A DNA stretch of 30,323 bases from QHWK01 sp035315685. Its GTDB lineage: Bacteria; Acidobacteriota; Vicinamibacteria; Vicinamibacterales; CAVVIG01. Every line of letters begins with the position of its first letter. Position 1 is the first letter of the stretch. The notes beneath the pieces are model-generated. The model ran no database searches and had not been told where the DNA came from. It was given only the letters and a program-made list of their open reading frames with translations. This document shows positions 1 to 9,300 of the stretch, piece by piece. A program made the position numbers and the translations under genes. Where the stretch lies: the NCBI GenBank assembly GCA_035315685.1, contig DATFXR010000075.1:1-30323 (forward strand). Direction: 5' to 3'.

Positions 1-546
1 CAGGTCCACTGACGGCGGCAGCGACGGCGCACCACCGCTGGTCTGCACGATGACCGGCCGCCTGGTGACGCCGGCGAGCGCACGGAAGTACGACGCGTAG
101 TCGTCCAGGCTCTTCGCACTCGTCGGCGGCATCGCGATCAAAGCGTCCGGCGCGAGCGCTTCGGCCGCACGGGCGTAGTCGAGCATCTCGGCGGTGTCGC
201 GCCCCTGCACGCCGAGCACGAGCGCAGGCTTTTTCCCGCGCGCGGCCTTCGCGAGTACCTCGAGACCGCGCATGCGCTCCTCTTTCGTCAGGAAGCGCAC
301 GCCGCTCGATCCCTGCGGCCACACGAGGCCATGAACGCCGCAGCGATCGCAGAAGTCGACTTCGCGAACGAGATCGTCCCAATCGACGCTGCCCGAGGTC
401 GAGAACGGCGTCGTCAGGATCATGAAGGCGCCGCGCATCGGTTTGCCGACCGGCGCTCCATCGAGCGCACGAACGCCGGCATCGAGCGACGGCGGCGCGA
501 GGAACGGCGCGGCCGCCAGCATCAGGCATTCACGTCGCGTCATCAT
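1..546 (-). CDS. DapA/NanA-family (dihydrodipicolinate synthase-like) protein, N-terminal part, runs off the window
   Basis: The first 182 residues are visible and the gene continues beyond base 1. The N-terminus reads MMTRRECLMLAAAPFLAPP, a Tat-like twin-arginine leader (TRRECLM) and hydrophobic stretch, so export is likely. From residue 37 the TIM-barrel start of the DapA family is seen (RGAFMILTTPFSTSGSVDWD), followed by GVHGLVWPQGSSGVRFLTKEER. The family's usual GTTGE substrate loop is GSSGV here (residues 79-83). The segment that normally carries the catalytic Tyr (LYNVPSRTG in E. coli DapA) reads VIVQTSGG, with Gln168 in its place. The Schiff-base Lys would lie outside the window. This is a divergent, probably exported member and the substrate cannot be named. 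Two ATGs are adjacent (546 and 543) and I chose the outer one. It lies downstream of the PQQ dehydrogenase on the same strand and may be cotranscribed. Confidence 0.85.
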   Translation of the reverse strand, partial: MMTRRECLMLAAAPFLAPPSLDAGVRALDGAPVGKPMRGAFMILTTPFSTSGSVDWDDLVREVDFCDRCGVHGLVWPQGSSGVRFLTKEERMRGLEVLAKAARGKKPALVLGVQGRDTAEMLDYARAAEALAPDALIAMPPTSAKSLDDYASYFRALAGVTRRPVIVQTSGGAPSLPPSVDL

Positions 547-565
547 ATCGTCACCAGTCCTAGCA

Positions 566-630
566 GCCACGAAGACAGGAAGACACGAAGTTATCTTTCA
601 CGGCTCGTGCGACCAGCGTTCCTTCGTGGC
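566..630. repeat. Inverted repeat GCCACGAAG / CTTCGTGGC in the gap between two minus-strand genes
   Basis: Perfect 9-base arms lie at 566-574 and 622-630. The left arm is followed by further GAAGACA/GACACGAAG direct repeats (571-590). It fills most of the 92-base gap between the dehydrogenase stop and the DapA-like start. No T-run follows, so a classical terminator is not supported. Short CACGAAGACACGAAG-type intergenic repeats are, as I recall, widespread in Acidobacteriota and related phyla, and this may be one copy. Confidence 0.45.
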
Positions 631-638
631 GGCTCCGT

Positions 639-2612
639 TCACCTGCCTGCACTCCGCGTCCCGGCTGCCGTCGGCAGCGCGAACGCGATGAACTCCGCCG
701 GGTGATTCTGTCCACCGATCGCGACGACGAGATACTGTCGGCGCTTGTGGAGATACGTCATCAGCGTGCCGGTGGATCCGGCATCCATCTCGTACTCCCA
801 GACAACGGTTCCAGTCGCCTTGTCGTAGGCTCGAATTTTCTTCCCGCCTCCCCCCGGCGGCGTCCGCACGTTGATCTGATCGCCTTCGGTGACGAAGAGC
901 AGCGTCTTGGTGACCAGGGGCGCGGCGCGGACGGCCTGGCCGAGCGGCGGCAGACGCAGATCCTTCAACAGCGGATGGTTGCGGGGACCGTCGCCGTTCG
1001 GCACCATCCACAGCTGCTCGCCGCGATTCAGATCGATCGCCGTGATCCGTCCGTAGGGCGGCTTGACGAGCGGCAATCCGTTCGGCAGCTGAATGAGGCG
1101 CCGATCGCTCGCGCGAAAGCGCAGGTTCGTCTCCTCCGGCTTGCCTGGAATCAGGTTCGCGACGAACGGGTTGGTCATCGACGGCACGTACAGAACACCG
1201 GTCTCGGGATCGACTGCGGCGCCGGTCCAGTCAGCCCCGCCGACGCTCCCGGCGAGCTGGATCGTGCCCAGCCGGCCGTTCGGATCGCTGCTGACGACGG
1301 ACGGCGGCGTAAAGAGTGGTCCGCGCCGGTAATGGCTCACGACGTCGAGCGCCATGGCGCGCAGCTCCGGCGTGAAATCGATCAGATCGTCGTCAGCGAC
1401 GCTCTGGCGATCGAACGCGGGCGGCTTCGTCGGAAACGGCTGCGTCGGCGAGCTCTGTTCGCCCGGCACATCCGACTGCGGCACCGGTCGCTCGTCGATC
1501 GGCCACACCGGCCTGCCGTTCGTACGATCGAGCACGTATGCAAACGACTGCTTGGTGATCTGGGCGAGCGCCTTGATCCTTCTCCCGTCGACGGTGATGT
1601 CCACCAGAATCGGCGCCGCCGGATTGTCGTAGTCGAACAGATCGTGGTGAACGGTCTGGTAGTACCACACTCGCCGCCCGGTTCTGGCGTCGATGCACAC
1701 GATGCAGTCGCTGAACAGGCCGTTGCCCCTGCGGTGACCGCCGTACATGTCGTTGGTCACGCTCGTCGTCGGCAGGTAGACGTAGCCGAGATCTTCGTCG
1801 GCGCTCATCAGCGCCCAGACGTTGCCGGCGCCGGTGTAGCGCCACGCCTCGTCTTCCCAGGTCTCCCGTCCATCTTCGCCGTCGCGCGGCACGACGTGGA
1901 ACGTCCATCGCAGCTTGCCGGTGCGCACGTCGTAGCCGCGCACGTCGCCCGGCTGACCTTCCTGCCTGGTCGCCGAGTCCTGTTCCGCCATCGCCGATCC
2001 CATCACGACGACGTCTTTGACGACGAGCGGCGCGGACGTCCAGTGCCATTGACCGAGCGTCGTATCGAGACCGGCGTTGAGATCGACCGCGCCCTTGTTG
2101 CCGAACTCCGCAATCGGCTCGCCGGTTCGAGGATTGAGCGCAAACAGCGAGTGGCCGCGAAAGGTGAAGAGGCGCTCGTCGGCGCCCTGCCGCCAGTGGG
2201 CGACGCCGCGATTACTGCCGGGGCGAACCTCATCACCGCCCGGTTTCTGCACCCACAGCGTCCTGCCGGTCTCCGGATCGAAGGCCTCGGCGAGGCCGAT
2301 GCCGTTCGACGCGTACATCACACCCTTCACCATGAGCGGCGTCGATCGGAAGTTGTTCGACAGGCGCACGCTCGGCGGGACGATCGTGGCGACGGCTGGA
2401 TCGATCTGCGGGCGGCGCCACGCGATCTGCAGCGCCGAGACGTTGGCCTTGTTGATCTGATCGAGCGGCGAGTACTTCCGCGCACCGTTGTCGCCGGAAT
2501 AGAAATGCCATTCGGTGGCGGCGTTGTCCGGGTCCTTGGCGGCGATCGCGGCGAGCGCCAGCCCGGAACAGCCGATCACCACCGCGGAAACGACCAGGCG
2601 ACGCAGGTTCAT
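639..2612 (-). CDS. Secreted PQQ-dependent dehydrogenase (quinoprotein glucose dehydrogenase-like)
   Basis: 657 residues. A Sec signal peptide covers residues 1 to about 25 (MNLRRLVVSAVVIGCSGLAL then AAIAA). The mature start EWHFYSGDNGARKYSPLDQI is typical of the eight-bladed PQQ propeller family. Later motifs include ALNPRTGEPIAEFG, VYLPTTSVTNDMYGG, the HHDLFDYDNPAAP segment characteristic of the glucose dehydrogenase branch, FAYVLDRTNGRPVWP, and a final blade with YDKATGTVVWEYEM. No CXXCH heme motif is present, so electrons must go to a separate acceptor. The role is periplasmic oxidation of a sugar or alcohol with PQQ, and the substrate is not determinable here. The start is supported by a strong purine-rich ribosome site (AGGGGGTG) just upstream. 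The gene diverges from the NHL gene and is followed by the DapA-like gene. Confidence 0.92.
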   Translation of the reverse strand: MNLRRLVVSAVVIGCSGLALAAIAAKDPDNAATEWHFYSGDNGARKYSPLDQINKANVSALQIAWRRPQIDPAVATIVPPSVRLSNNFRSTPLMVKGVMYASNGIGLAEAFDPETGRTLWVQKPGGDEVRPGSNRGVAHWRQGADERLFTFRGHSLFALNPRTGEPIAEFGNKGAVDLNAGLDTTLGQWHWTSAPLVVKDVVVMGSAMAEQDSATRQEGQPGDVRGYDVRTGKLRWTFHVVPRDGEDGRETWEDEAWRYTGAGNVWALMSADEDLGYVYLPTTSVTNDMYGGHRRGNGLFSDCIVCIDARTGRRVWYYQTVHHDLFDYDNPAAPILVDITVDGRRIKALAQITKQSFAYVLDRTNGRPVWPIDERPVPQSDVPGEQSSPTQPFPTKPPAFDRQSVADDDLIDFTPELRAMALDVVSHYRRGPLFTPPSVVSSDPNGRLGTIQLAGSVGGADWTGAAVDPETGVLYVPSMTNPFVANLIPGKPEETNLRFRASDRRLIQLPNGLPLVKPPYGRITAIDLNRGEQLWMVPNGDGPRNHPLLKDLRLPPLGQAVRAAPLVTKTLLFVTEGDQINVRTPPGGGGKKIRAYDKATGTVVWEYEMDAGSTGTLMTYLHKRRQYLVVAIGGQNHPAEFIAFALPTAAGTRSAGR

Positions 2613-2643
2613 CGCACCCCCTGCAGAGTCGATGTGCGCGGGT

Positions 2644-2649
2644 ATTATA
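2644..2649 (-). promoter_or_regulatory. Predicted -10 box (TATAAT) of the PQQ dehydrogenase gene
   Basis: On the minus strand a perfect TATAAT lies 31 bases before the start codon, which gives a leader of about 25 bases. The -35 region at 17-base spacing is GC-rich and does not match consensus. On the opposite strand TATGAT at 2677-2682 is a comparable -10 candidate for the NHL gene. The two promoters would be back to back in the 95-base divergent gap. Confidence 0.45.
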
Positions 2650-2707
2650 GCGGCCGCCGGAGCGTCCGCGCGGCATTATGATGCTGCCGAACAAGGAGAT
2701 CGGTCCC

Positions 2708-3841
2708 ATGAAGATGCTCACGCCGTTCGTCGCCACGTCGTGCGCGCTCGCCGCCGCGCTCGCGGTCGCCTCGGCGCAGGCCCCGCCGCGCGCGAACGTG
2801 CCGACGATTCCGTTCGAGTCGTCGACCGACTTCCTGAAAAACTCGCCCGACATGAACTTCGGCGAAGTGCTCGGCGTCGCGGTCAACTCGAAGGGTCACG
2901 TGGTCGTGCTGAACCACCAGGGCAGCGCGAACGCGCCGCTGTACGGGAACGCGTCCACGCAGATCCTCGAGTTCGATCAGGCCGGCAAGTTCGTGCGCGA
3001 GATCGGTAAAGGCGTGTACGGACTCGGATATTCGCACAGCGTGCGGTTCGACAAGTACGACAATCTCTGGGTGGTGGACAAGGGCACCAACGCGGTGGTC
3101 CGGTTCAATCCCGCCGGGTACGTGACGCTCAATCTCGGACGGCGGCCGGAGGGACCGGACGATCCGGCAGAGTCGTACTACCGGCCCGGACGTCGTGAGC
3201 CGCCGGTGCACGTCGACGGGATGTTCCGGCAACCGACGGACGTCGCGTGGGACTCGGACGACAACATCTACATCAGCGACGGCTACACCAACTCACGCGT
3301 CGCGAAGTTCGACAAGCGCGGCAACTGGGTGAAGTCGTGGGGATCGAGAGGCAGCGGCGGCCCGCACGCCGACGAGAATCCCGGGCAGTTCAACACGCCG
3401 CACAACATCGCCATCGATCGGCAGAACAATGTCTACGTCGCCGACCGCGGCAACCGCCGCATCCAGGTGTTCGACACCGACGGCAAGTTCCTGCGGATGA
3501 TTCACCTCAACGTGCCGTACGACAAGAAGCGGCATCCGGTGCTCGGCAATCTCAACGCGAACCCGCCGGACGAGACCGCGCCGTGGACGCTCTGCATCAC
3601 GAACGGCGCAACGCAGTACCTGTTCACGACCGACCAGGAGCCCGGACGGCTCTACAAGCTGTCGCTCGACGGCACGATTCTCGGCCTGCTCGGCGAATCA
3701 GGACGCGACGTGAAGCAGTTCAACTGGGTGCACGGGCTCGCGTGCCCCTCCGACGATCAGATTGTGGTTGCCGACATGAACAACTGGCGCGTGCAACGCC
3801 TCACGCTGCACGCCGACAAATCAAAGCCGCCGACGAGATAG
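2708..3841 (+). CDS. Secreted NHL-repeat beta-propeller protein
   Basis: 377 residues. The start at 2708 is chosen over the in-frame ATG at 2678 because AAGGAG at 2693-2698 sits nine bases before it and a clean signal peptide follows (MKMLTPFVATSCALAAALAV, ASAQ). NHL blades are visible as LGVAVNSKGHVVVLN, LWVVDKGTNAVVRFNPAG, PTDVAWDSDDNIYISDGYTN, NIAIDRQNNVYVADRGNRRI and GLACPSDDQIVVADMNNWRV. This is the six-bladed fold also used by peptidylamidoglycolate lyase and many bacterial binding proteins. No catalytic set can be assigned from inspection. It shares a divergent promoter region with the PQQ dehydrogenase, so a common periplasmic role is possible but unproven. Confidence 0.9.
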   Translation: MKMLTPFVATSCALAAALAVASAQAPPRANVPTIPFESSTDFLKNSPDMNFGEVLGVAVNSKGHVVVLNHQGSANAPLYGNASTQILEFDQAGKFVREIGKGVYGLGYSHSVRFDKYDNLWVVDKGTNAVVRFNPAGYVTLNLGRRPEGPDDPAESYYRPGRREPPVHVDGMFRQPTDVAWDSDDNIYISDGYTNSRVAKFDKRGNWVKSWGSRGSGGPHADENPGQFNTPHNIAIDRQNNVYVADRGNRRIQVFDTDGKFLRMIHLNVPYDKKRHPVLGNLNANPPDETAPWTLCITNGATQYLFTTDQEPGRLYKLSLDGTILGLLGESGRDVKQFNWVHGLACPSDDQIVVADMNNWRVQRLTLHADKSKPPTR

Positions 3842-4319
3842 CGTCACAGCGCTCAGCGCGCGCGTACGCGAACGTGAGGACGCGACAGCGTGCGACACGT
3901 CATTCGGCCGGCAGGAGCACACAACGTCAACGCCGGGGCAGAAGAAAGTCTAGAAGTGGCGGACGTCGCGCTTACGACGCTCTGCCCCACCGGACCGCGG
4001 CGGCGTGGCGCGCGATGCTGCTGCGGCGGCGCGCGCTCAACTTCGCCGCGCGGGCATGACCGCCCTTCAATCCGCCAAGGCGGCCGAGGGCGATTGCGTG
4101 GGGATTCTTGCGATGCCGGGCCATGGTGTACCGACCGGCAACGATGCTGCCACGCCCGGCCGCTCAGATCAGGCGCATTTCGCGACTGAACCGGTCCGCC
4201 TGCGGCCAGTCATCGTGCAGAGTGTGTAGAAAGTGCACGTGCGCGGCGCCGACGCGCAAGCACGAGAGAAAGCGTGCACGTTATCTGCCCCGGCGGAGAC
4301 AAGACGAACAGGTGGCGAG
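3842..4319. other. Gap of about 480 bases without a convincing gene
   Basis: Several short open frames exist on the plus strand (for example 3890-4189). They lack a ribosome site, and their Arg/Ala/Cys-rich composition is typical of random high-GC frames. I see no clear terminator hairpin after the NHL gene and no strong promoter hexamers before the receiver-like gene. Confidence 0.4.
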
Positions 4320-4715
4320 ATGCTTGCGAAGTGTGCCGCAGCGTCTATGCCGTACTCAGTCCTCGTTGTCGATCAACATCCCGTTGTCCTCGCCACCTGG
4401 GTCCCTCCGCTTCTCGACGCCGGCTACGAAGTCACGGCGACCACCAGCTTCGAAGAAGCGCGGCACCATCTGGCCGCGCGTCCGCCGAATCTGTTGATCG
4501 CAGCGTCGCGGCTGCGCGGCTTCAACGGTATGCACCTGGTCATGTGCGCGCACGTCAACCGTCCCGGCATGTCGGCAATCGTGACGACGCCGGCGAGAGA
4601 TCCGATCCTCGAGGCGGAGGCATCGGTGTTCGGCGCCTCGTGCGTCGTCGCTCCTGAGAGCCGAGCCGAGCTGCTCGCCGTCGTCGCGCGAGCGTTCTCG
4701 TCCCGGCCGATGTGA
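4320..4715 (+). CDS. Stand-alone degenerate receiver (pseudo-response-regulator) protein
   Basis: 131 residues from the ATG at 4320, which has AGGTGG four bases upstream. An ATG at 4347 (MPYSVLVVD) is an alternative that would still keep the whole domain. The fold pattern is that of a CheY-like receiver: SVLVVDQH (beta-1), PPNLLIAASRLRGFNGM (beta-3), SAIVTTP (beta-4), GASCVVAPE (beta-5). Only one of the two metal-binding acids remains (Asp18, then Gln19). The phosphoacceptor Asp position is Ala62 by count back from the conserved Gly70. The conserved Lys position is Ala111. Thr89 or Thr90 is kept. It therefore should not be phosphorylated in the normal way. There is no output domain. It converges on the sigma-54 activator with 21 bases between the two stops. 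Confidence 0.75.
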   Translation: MLAKCAAASMPYSVLVVDQHPVVLATWVPPLLDAGYEVTATTSFEEARHHLAARPPNLLIAASRLRGFNGMHLVMCAHVNRPGMSAIVTTPARDPILEAEASVFGASCVVAPESRAELLAVVARAFSSRPM

Positions 4716-4736
4716 TTCGTCCGGCGAGGAACCGCC

Positions 4737-5867
4737 TCAGCCGGCCTTCGTGCCGGCCGCCGCTTCGGGTTGATCGGCCCGCGCCGACGGCCGCGCGATC
4801 AGCCGAAAGTGCTGAAACGGCACGTGGCAGTCGTGCTTGTCGAGGAAGTTGAGGAAGCGCTTGTAGTCGGTGACCGGGAAGTTGAACAGCGGCGCCAGCA
4901 GGCGGTAGTTTCCCCGCGTGCACTCGAGACCGCGGCGCACGATCGCCCGGACGGTCTCGCGCGTGAGATCGCGCGCCATGAACGGGGCGCACACGATCGT
5001 CCAGAATGATTCGCCGTTGGCCGTCATCCGCTCGTAGAGCTCGTCGGCGATCAGCTGCGAATACGCCACCGCAGGCGGCACACCCGGCTGCGGCTGCGCC
5101 GTCTTGCGCACCTGCGGCGCAGGCAGCGGCAGCGTCGTGAGCAACTGGCCGGCACACCGCACCGCGACACGCTCGGCGATGTTCTTCAGCTCACGGATGT
5201 TGCCCGGCCAGTGATACGCCTCGAGCTGCGCAAACGCCTCTTCCGACATCCGGCACTGCGGCAGCCGATATTGCTCTGCCATCAGCCGCAGGAAGTGTTC
5301 GAACAGGAGGCGGATGTCTTCGGCGCGCGCGCGCAGCGGCGGCACGACCAGGTGCACGACGTTCAACCGGTAGTAGAGGTCTTCGCGGAATTCCTTCTGC
5401 TGCGTGCGCTCGAAGAGATCGCGATTCGTTGCGGCAATAATCCGGACGTCGACGCGCGCGTGCTGCCCTTCGGCGCCGATGCGCTGGATCTCGCCGGTCT
5501 CGAGAAAGCGCAGCAGCATGCTCTGCATGCGCAGGCTCATCTCGCCGACTTCGTCGAGGAGAATGGTCCCGCCGTGGGCGACTTCGAGCAGCCCGCGGCG
5601 ATCGCGGTGGGCGTCGGTAAAACTGCCGCGTGCGTGTCCAAAGAGTTCGGACTCGAGCAGCGTTTCGGGGACACCCGCGCAGTTGATGGTGATCATCTGC
5701 TTGCGCGCGCGCGGGCTGCGCTGATGGATGAGATGCGCCAGCACCTCTTTGCCCACCCCGCTTTCCCCGGTGATCAGGACTCTGGAATCGGTCGGCGCGA
5801 CATACCGCGCTTCTTCGAGAACATCTAAAATGGCACGGCTTCCGCCGAGAACGATCGAACTGGGCAC
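4737..5867 (-). CDS. Sigma-54 AAA+ activator (enhancer-binding protein) without N-terminal sensor domain
   Basis: 376 residues. The start codon is GTG at 5867, fixed by GAGGAG five bases upstream. The protein begins almost directly with the AAA+ domain: Walker A GESGVGKE (Lys40), the L1 loop GSFTDA at 81-86 where the family has GAFTGA, Walker B GGTILLDEVGEM (Asp105-Glu106), sensor I IIAATNRDLF, the arginine-finger region FREDLYYRLNVV and sensor II YHWPGNIRELKN. After about residue 240 a Pro/Gln-rich linker leads to a C-terminal helical region ending TDYKRFLNFLDKHDCHVPF. I read this as a divergent DNA-binding tail, not a textbook Fis helix-turn-helix. The protein should drive open-complex formation by RNA polymerase with sigma-54. 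With no receiver domain it may be controlled by a partner protein, and the adjacent degenerate receiver is a candidate. Confidence 0.9.
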   Translation of the reverse strand: MPSSIVLGGSRAILDVLEEARYVAPTDSRVLITGESGVGKEVLAHLIHQRSPRARKQMITINCAGVPETLLESELFGHARGSFTDAHRDRRGLLEVAHGGTILLDEVGEMSLRMQSMLLRFLETGEIQRIGAEGQHARVDVRIIAATNRDLFERTQQKEFREDLYYRLNVVHLVVPPLRARAEDIRLLFEHFLRLMAEQYRLPQCRMSEEAFAQLEAYHWPGNIRELKNIAERVAVRCAGQLLTTLPLPAPQVRKTAQPQPGVPPAVAYSQLIADELYERMTANGESFWTIVCAPFMARDLTRETVRAIVRRGLECTRGNYRLLAPLFNFPVTDYKRFLNFLDKHDCHVPFQHFRLIARPSARADQPEAAAGTKAG

Positions 5868-5928
5868 AGCTGCTCCTCGCGTTGTTGGCGCCGCGTCGCT
5901 AAGACCGGACGCGAGCCGAAGCTCGACG

Positions 5929-5957
5929 GTTATCGCCTAAAACGACTAAGAAGTCAA
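5929..5957 (-). promoter_or_regulatory. Predicted sigma-70-type promoter of the sigma-54 activator
   Basis: On the minus strand TTGACT (plus 5952-5957) is followed after exactly 17 bases by GATAAC (plus 5929-5934). It lies about 60 bases before the GTG start. The first box matches TTGACA in five of six positions and the second matches TATAAT in four of six. Confidence 0.45.
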
Positions 5958-5971
5958 CGTACTTCGTTGAC
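5953..5971. promoter_or_regulatory. Inverted repeat GTCAACG-N5-CGTTGAC over the predicted -35 box
   Basis: Perfect seven-base arms are separated by TACTT. The repeat overlaps the predicted -35 hexamer of the sigma-54 activator promoter, so binding by a dimeric regulator would block or modulate that promoter. It could alternatively be a weak hairpin in RNA read through from gene 1. Confidence 0.4.
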
Positions 5972-6202
5972 CATTGTGGACCTCAATATGTCACTAGCGT
6001 AAATTCATGTCCTTAAATGAAACTTTTGGGGGAATTCTAGTGCCAAAAATGAACACCAATGCACGGCGTTTCCTCGATTGTGTCGAAACGATCCAACGAA
6101 ATTTGCAGCTGAGATTTCAACGAAGTTTGGCCAGGGGAAGAACAAAAGCCGAGTTGTGGCAGCAACCGGCTTTTCTATCCCGAAAGGTGGAGTCCGCTAC
6201 TG
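5972..6202. other. AT-rich intergenic segment
   Basis: This stretch is much richer in A+T than its surroundings (20 G+C of 60 in 6001-6060 by my count). It contains small inverted repeats such as CGTTTC...GAAACG (6068-6091). Plus-strand open frames starting at 6007 and 6078 run on into the hairpin element and the antisense of gene 1, and I do not accept them as genes. The composition suggests a regulatory spacer or a piece of foreign DNA. Confidence 0.35.
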
Positions 6203-6308
6203 GGAAAACGCGAAGGGCGCGAAGCCAGCCAAGCGATCGCGCTTGCCGACTCCGTGCCCTTGTGCGTCCGGCGTGGGGAGCAAGGAGGAGGAGGAGGAAG
6301 CCCCCAAG
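6203..6308 (-). repeat. 3' hairpin element, copy A (downstream of giant gene 1)
   Basis: It begins GGAAAACGCGAAGGG and ends in a (GGA)n tract with GGAAGCCCCC, and finishes eight bases before the stop of gene 1. It is clearly homologous to 13471-13575. The core folds as a hairpin with CAAGCG/CGCTTG at the tip and AAGGGC/GCCCTT at the base. Its place right after the stop on the transcribed strand fits a transcript end or an mRNA-stabilising structure. There is no T-run. Confidence 0.6.
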
Positions 6309-6315
6309 CCGTGTC

Positions 6316-9300
6316 CTACCGCTTGAACGCCAGCGTCACGTCCTTCAGCACCGCCGTCTGCGACAGATCCGAAGTGCTCTCCTGCACGACGAACTGCAGG
6401 TACCGCGTCGAGCCAGACAAAGCCGCACCTGACGCTGACACCGCCTTGAGCGTCGACCATGTCGCATCCGGCGTCGGCGTGTTGCCCGTCCGATACTTCA
6501 ACGCGACCGTCGTTCCCGCCGGCAGCGTCGCCGTCCAGGACATCGTCATCCACGTCACCACAGAACCGGCGTCGAACACGGCCGACGTGTAGGTACCTGC
6601 CGCTGCATACGGCGTCATCCGCATGTAGTGGATGAACAGCGCGCCGTCGCCCACGGTGACGTCGAACGCCGTGGGAAACATCGGTTGCGACAGCGTGATC
6701 GTGTGCGTGGCCACTTTCGTGTCGTCCACCCAATAGACGACGGTCGTCGCGTTCCAGTCGATCCGGAATTTGTGAATCTGGTTGAACTTGTAGCCGCTGA
6801 TCGGCGTTTCGAGCGTCGTCCCTGCGATCACCGAGCGGGCGAGCAGCGTGCCCGCAGCCTTGGTGCCGAACACGGCGTAGGGCGCGGACAGTGCGCCCGT
6901 CGCCGTGAAGCCGGCGTTCTGGCCCGCTGCGCCGCTGAACTTCGCTGAGAACTCGACGGATCGGCCGGCCGTGAACCCTGACGCCCCGCCGACCACCGAC
7001 GCACCGTCGATCGTGATGCCGCCGGCGCCCAGCGTGGCGGCTCCGCCGGCGACGAGCGCCTTGCTCGTCCACCCGCCATCGAGAATCTGACCGCTGAATT
7101 CGGACCCGAGCGCAGGCGCGAGGATCACCTCGCCGTTGTCGGTCTGCGAGATATACGTTCCGTCCACAGTGCCCGCCGCGAAGTCAGCGGCGGTCGCGTC
7201 CACCCACGACGTTGAGTCGTCGTCGATGATCGAGACCGTCGCGACCTTGACGCCCGTCGCCGCCGAGGCGGTACTCGTGATGCGCACGGTGAACGTTTCT
7301 GTCGCCTCCGGCACGATATCGCCGAGCACGGATACGACGAAAGTCTTCACCGTTTCACCGGGAGCGAACGTCACCGTACCTGACGCTGCCAGATAATCGC
7401 TGCCCGCCGTTGCCGTACCGTCTGCCGTGGCGTAGGTGGCGCTGGCGGGGAGCGCAGTCGCTCCGGTCAGCGTCAGGGTCACGGTGACCGGTGTCGTGCC
7501 GGAATTGCCCTCGACGACGGAGTTGGCGCTGATCGAGATCACCGGCTTCGGATCGTCGTCCACGATCGTCACCTTGACGCTCGCGCTGGGGATGGTCGCG
7601 TTCTTCGCGTTCGACAGCTTCAGCGTGAAGGTGCGGTCGTTCTGGAACAGTTGGTTTCCGATGATCGGCACCGCGACGGCTTTCGTCCGCTCACCTGACG
7701 CGAACACGAGCGTCCCTGACGTGGAGACATAGTCGACACCGGCAACTGCAGTGGCGTTCGCGGTCGCGTAGTCGACCGTCGCCGGGACGTCCATCGCGGA
7801 CGAGAGCGTCACGACGATCGCGAACGGCGCGGTGCTGTTGCCCTCGGCCACGCTGCTGTCGGCGGCCGTGAGCGTGGGAACCGGGATTACCTTCATCGTG
7901 CCGCTTAGATACGTGAAGGTGTAGTCGTTGCTGGCCGCGCCGCTCGCGGTGATCGGGTAGGCGCCCGCTGGACTCGCGGTCGTCGCCGTCGTCGTCACGT
8001 TCGGCGGCGTCGCCAGGTTCGCGGCGGTGTCGCCGTTGACGAAGCCGCTGTAGCTGACGGTCATCGGCGGGTTGTCCGAGCCGACCGGGCGCGTCTTGCT
8101 GTCGGCCGTGATTGTCAGCTTCACGGTTCCGACATTCTGCGTCAGCGCTGCCGACGTGCTGCCGCCGAAGACCGCTGCGCCAGCATAGACCGCCGTGATC
8201 GAGCGGGCCCCCGCTCTCACGCCCGACGTCGTGAAGGTCGCCTTCGCGCCTGCGTCGAGCGTCGCCGTGCCGAGCGCAGCGGCGCCGTCCATGAACGTCA
8301 CCGTCCCGGACGCGGTGCCGCTTCCCGGAGCGACGACCGCTACTGTTGCGGTGAAGGTGACCGCCTGGCCGTAGACGGTTGGATTCAGCGACGAGCTGAG
8401 CGCGGTGGTGGTCGTCGCCTTGTTCACGGTGATCGTGAACGTCTGCGGCGCGCTCGTGTCGACGCCGCCGTTTGCGATCCCACCGTTGTCGTGCAGCGAC
8501 ACGATCACCGTCGCCGAGCCGGTCGCATTGGCCGTCGGCGTGTAGGTGAGCGTTCCGTCGGGCGCGACCGCGGGCTGTGCGCTGAACAGCGCCGTGTTGT
8601 TGTTGCTGACGATGAAGTTCAGTGCCTGGCCGGATTCGTTGGCCGGACCCGCGCTGATCTTCGTCGCCCAGTTCGTCACCGTCTGAGCGCCGACGACACC
8701 GGCGTTGATCTGGTCGGCACCCTTGGTGAAGATCGGTACGTCGTTGACCGGGGTCACCGTCACATTGACCGTCCCGGTCGCCGTGCCGCCGTGGCCGTCG
8801 CTGACCGTGTAGGTGAAGCTGTCACTGCCGAAGAAGTCAGGGTTCGGCTGGTAGGTGAAGCCGCCATCGGCGCCGAGCGTCAGCGTGCCGTTCACCGGCG
8901 GCGCCGTGAGCGTCGCGGTCAGCGAATCATGGTCGGCGTCGGTGTCGTTCGACAGCACGCCCGCCGTCGCCGGAATCGTCAGCGTCGCGTCCTCATTGAC
9001 GCTGTAGGCGTCGTTCACCGCGACCGGCGGAACATTGCCGAAATGAACATCAATCGACACCGGCGCGGACGCCGTCAACAGACCGTCGCTCACGGTGTAG
9101 GTGAACCCATCCGGCCCCGAGTAGTTCGCCGCCGGCGTGTAGGTCACCGATCCGTCGCCGTTGAGCACGACTGTGCCGTGGCTTGCCGCGGTCACGCCCG
9201 CGACGTGGAGAACATCGCTGGCGTCGGCATCGGAGTCGTTCGCCGTGAGGCTGCCGGGACCGGAAGCCGCGAACGTGTGGCTGCCGTTCACAGCGACAAC

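Noticed and set aside
3890..4229. Short plus-strand open frames between the NHL gene and the receiver-like gene
   Set aside because: No ribosome site, no recognisable domain and overlapping frames of random-looking composition.
6158..6170. Possible -24/-12 sigma-54 promoter (TGGCAG...GGCTTTT)
   Set aside because: The GG and GC pairs are separated by nine bases where ten are required, and no plus-strand gene follows.
6078..6326. Plus-strand frame ending in a GVGSKEEEEEAP-like stretch, with a similar frame at 13445-13651
   Set aside because: The similarity of the two frames comes from the duplicated hairpin element with its (GGA)n tract. They have no ribosome site and run into the antisense of gene ends.
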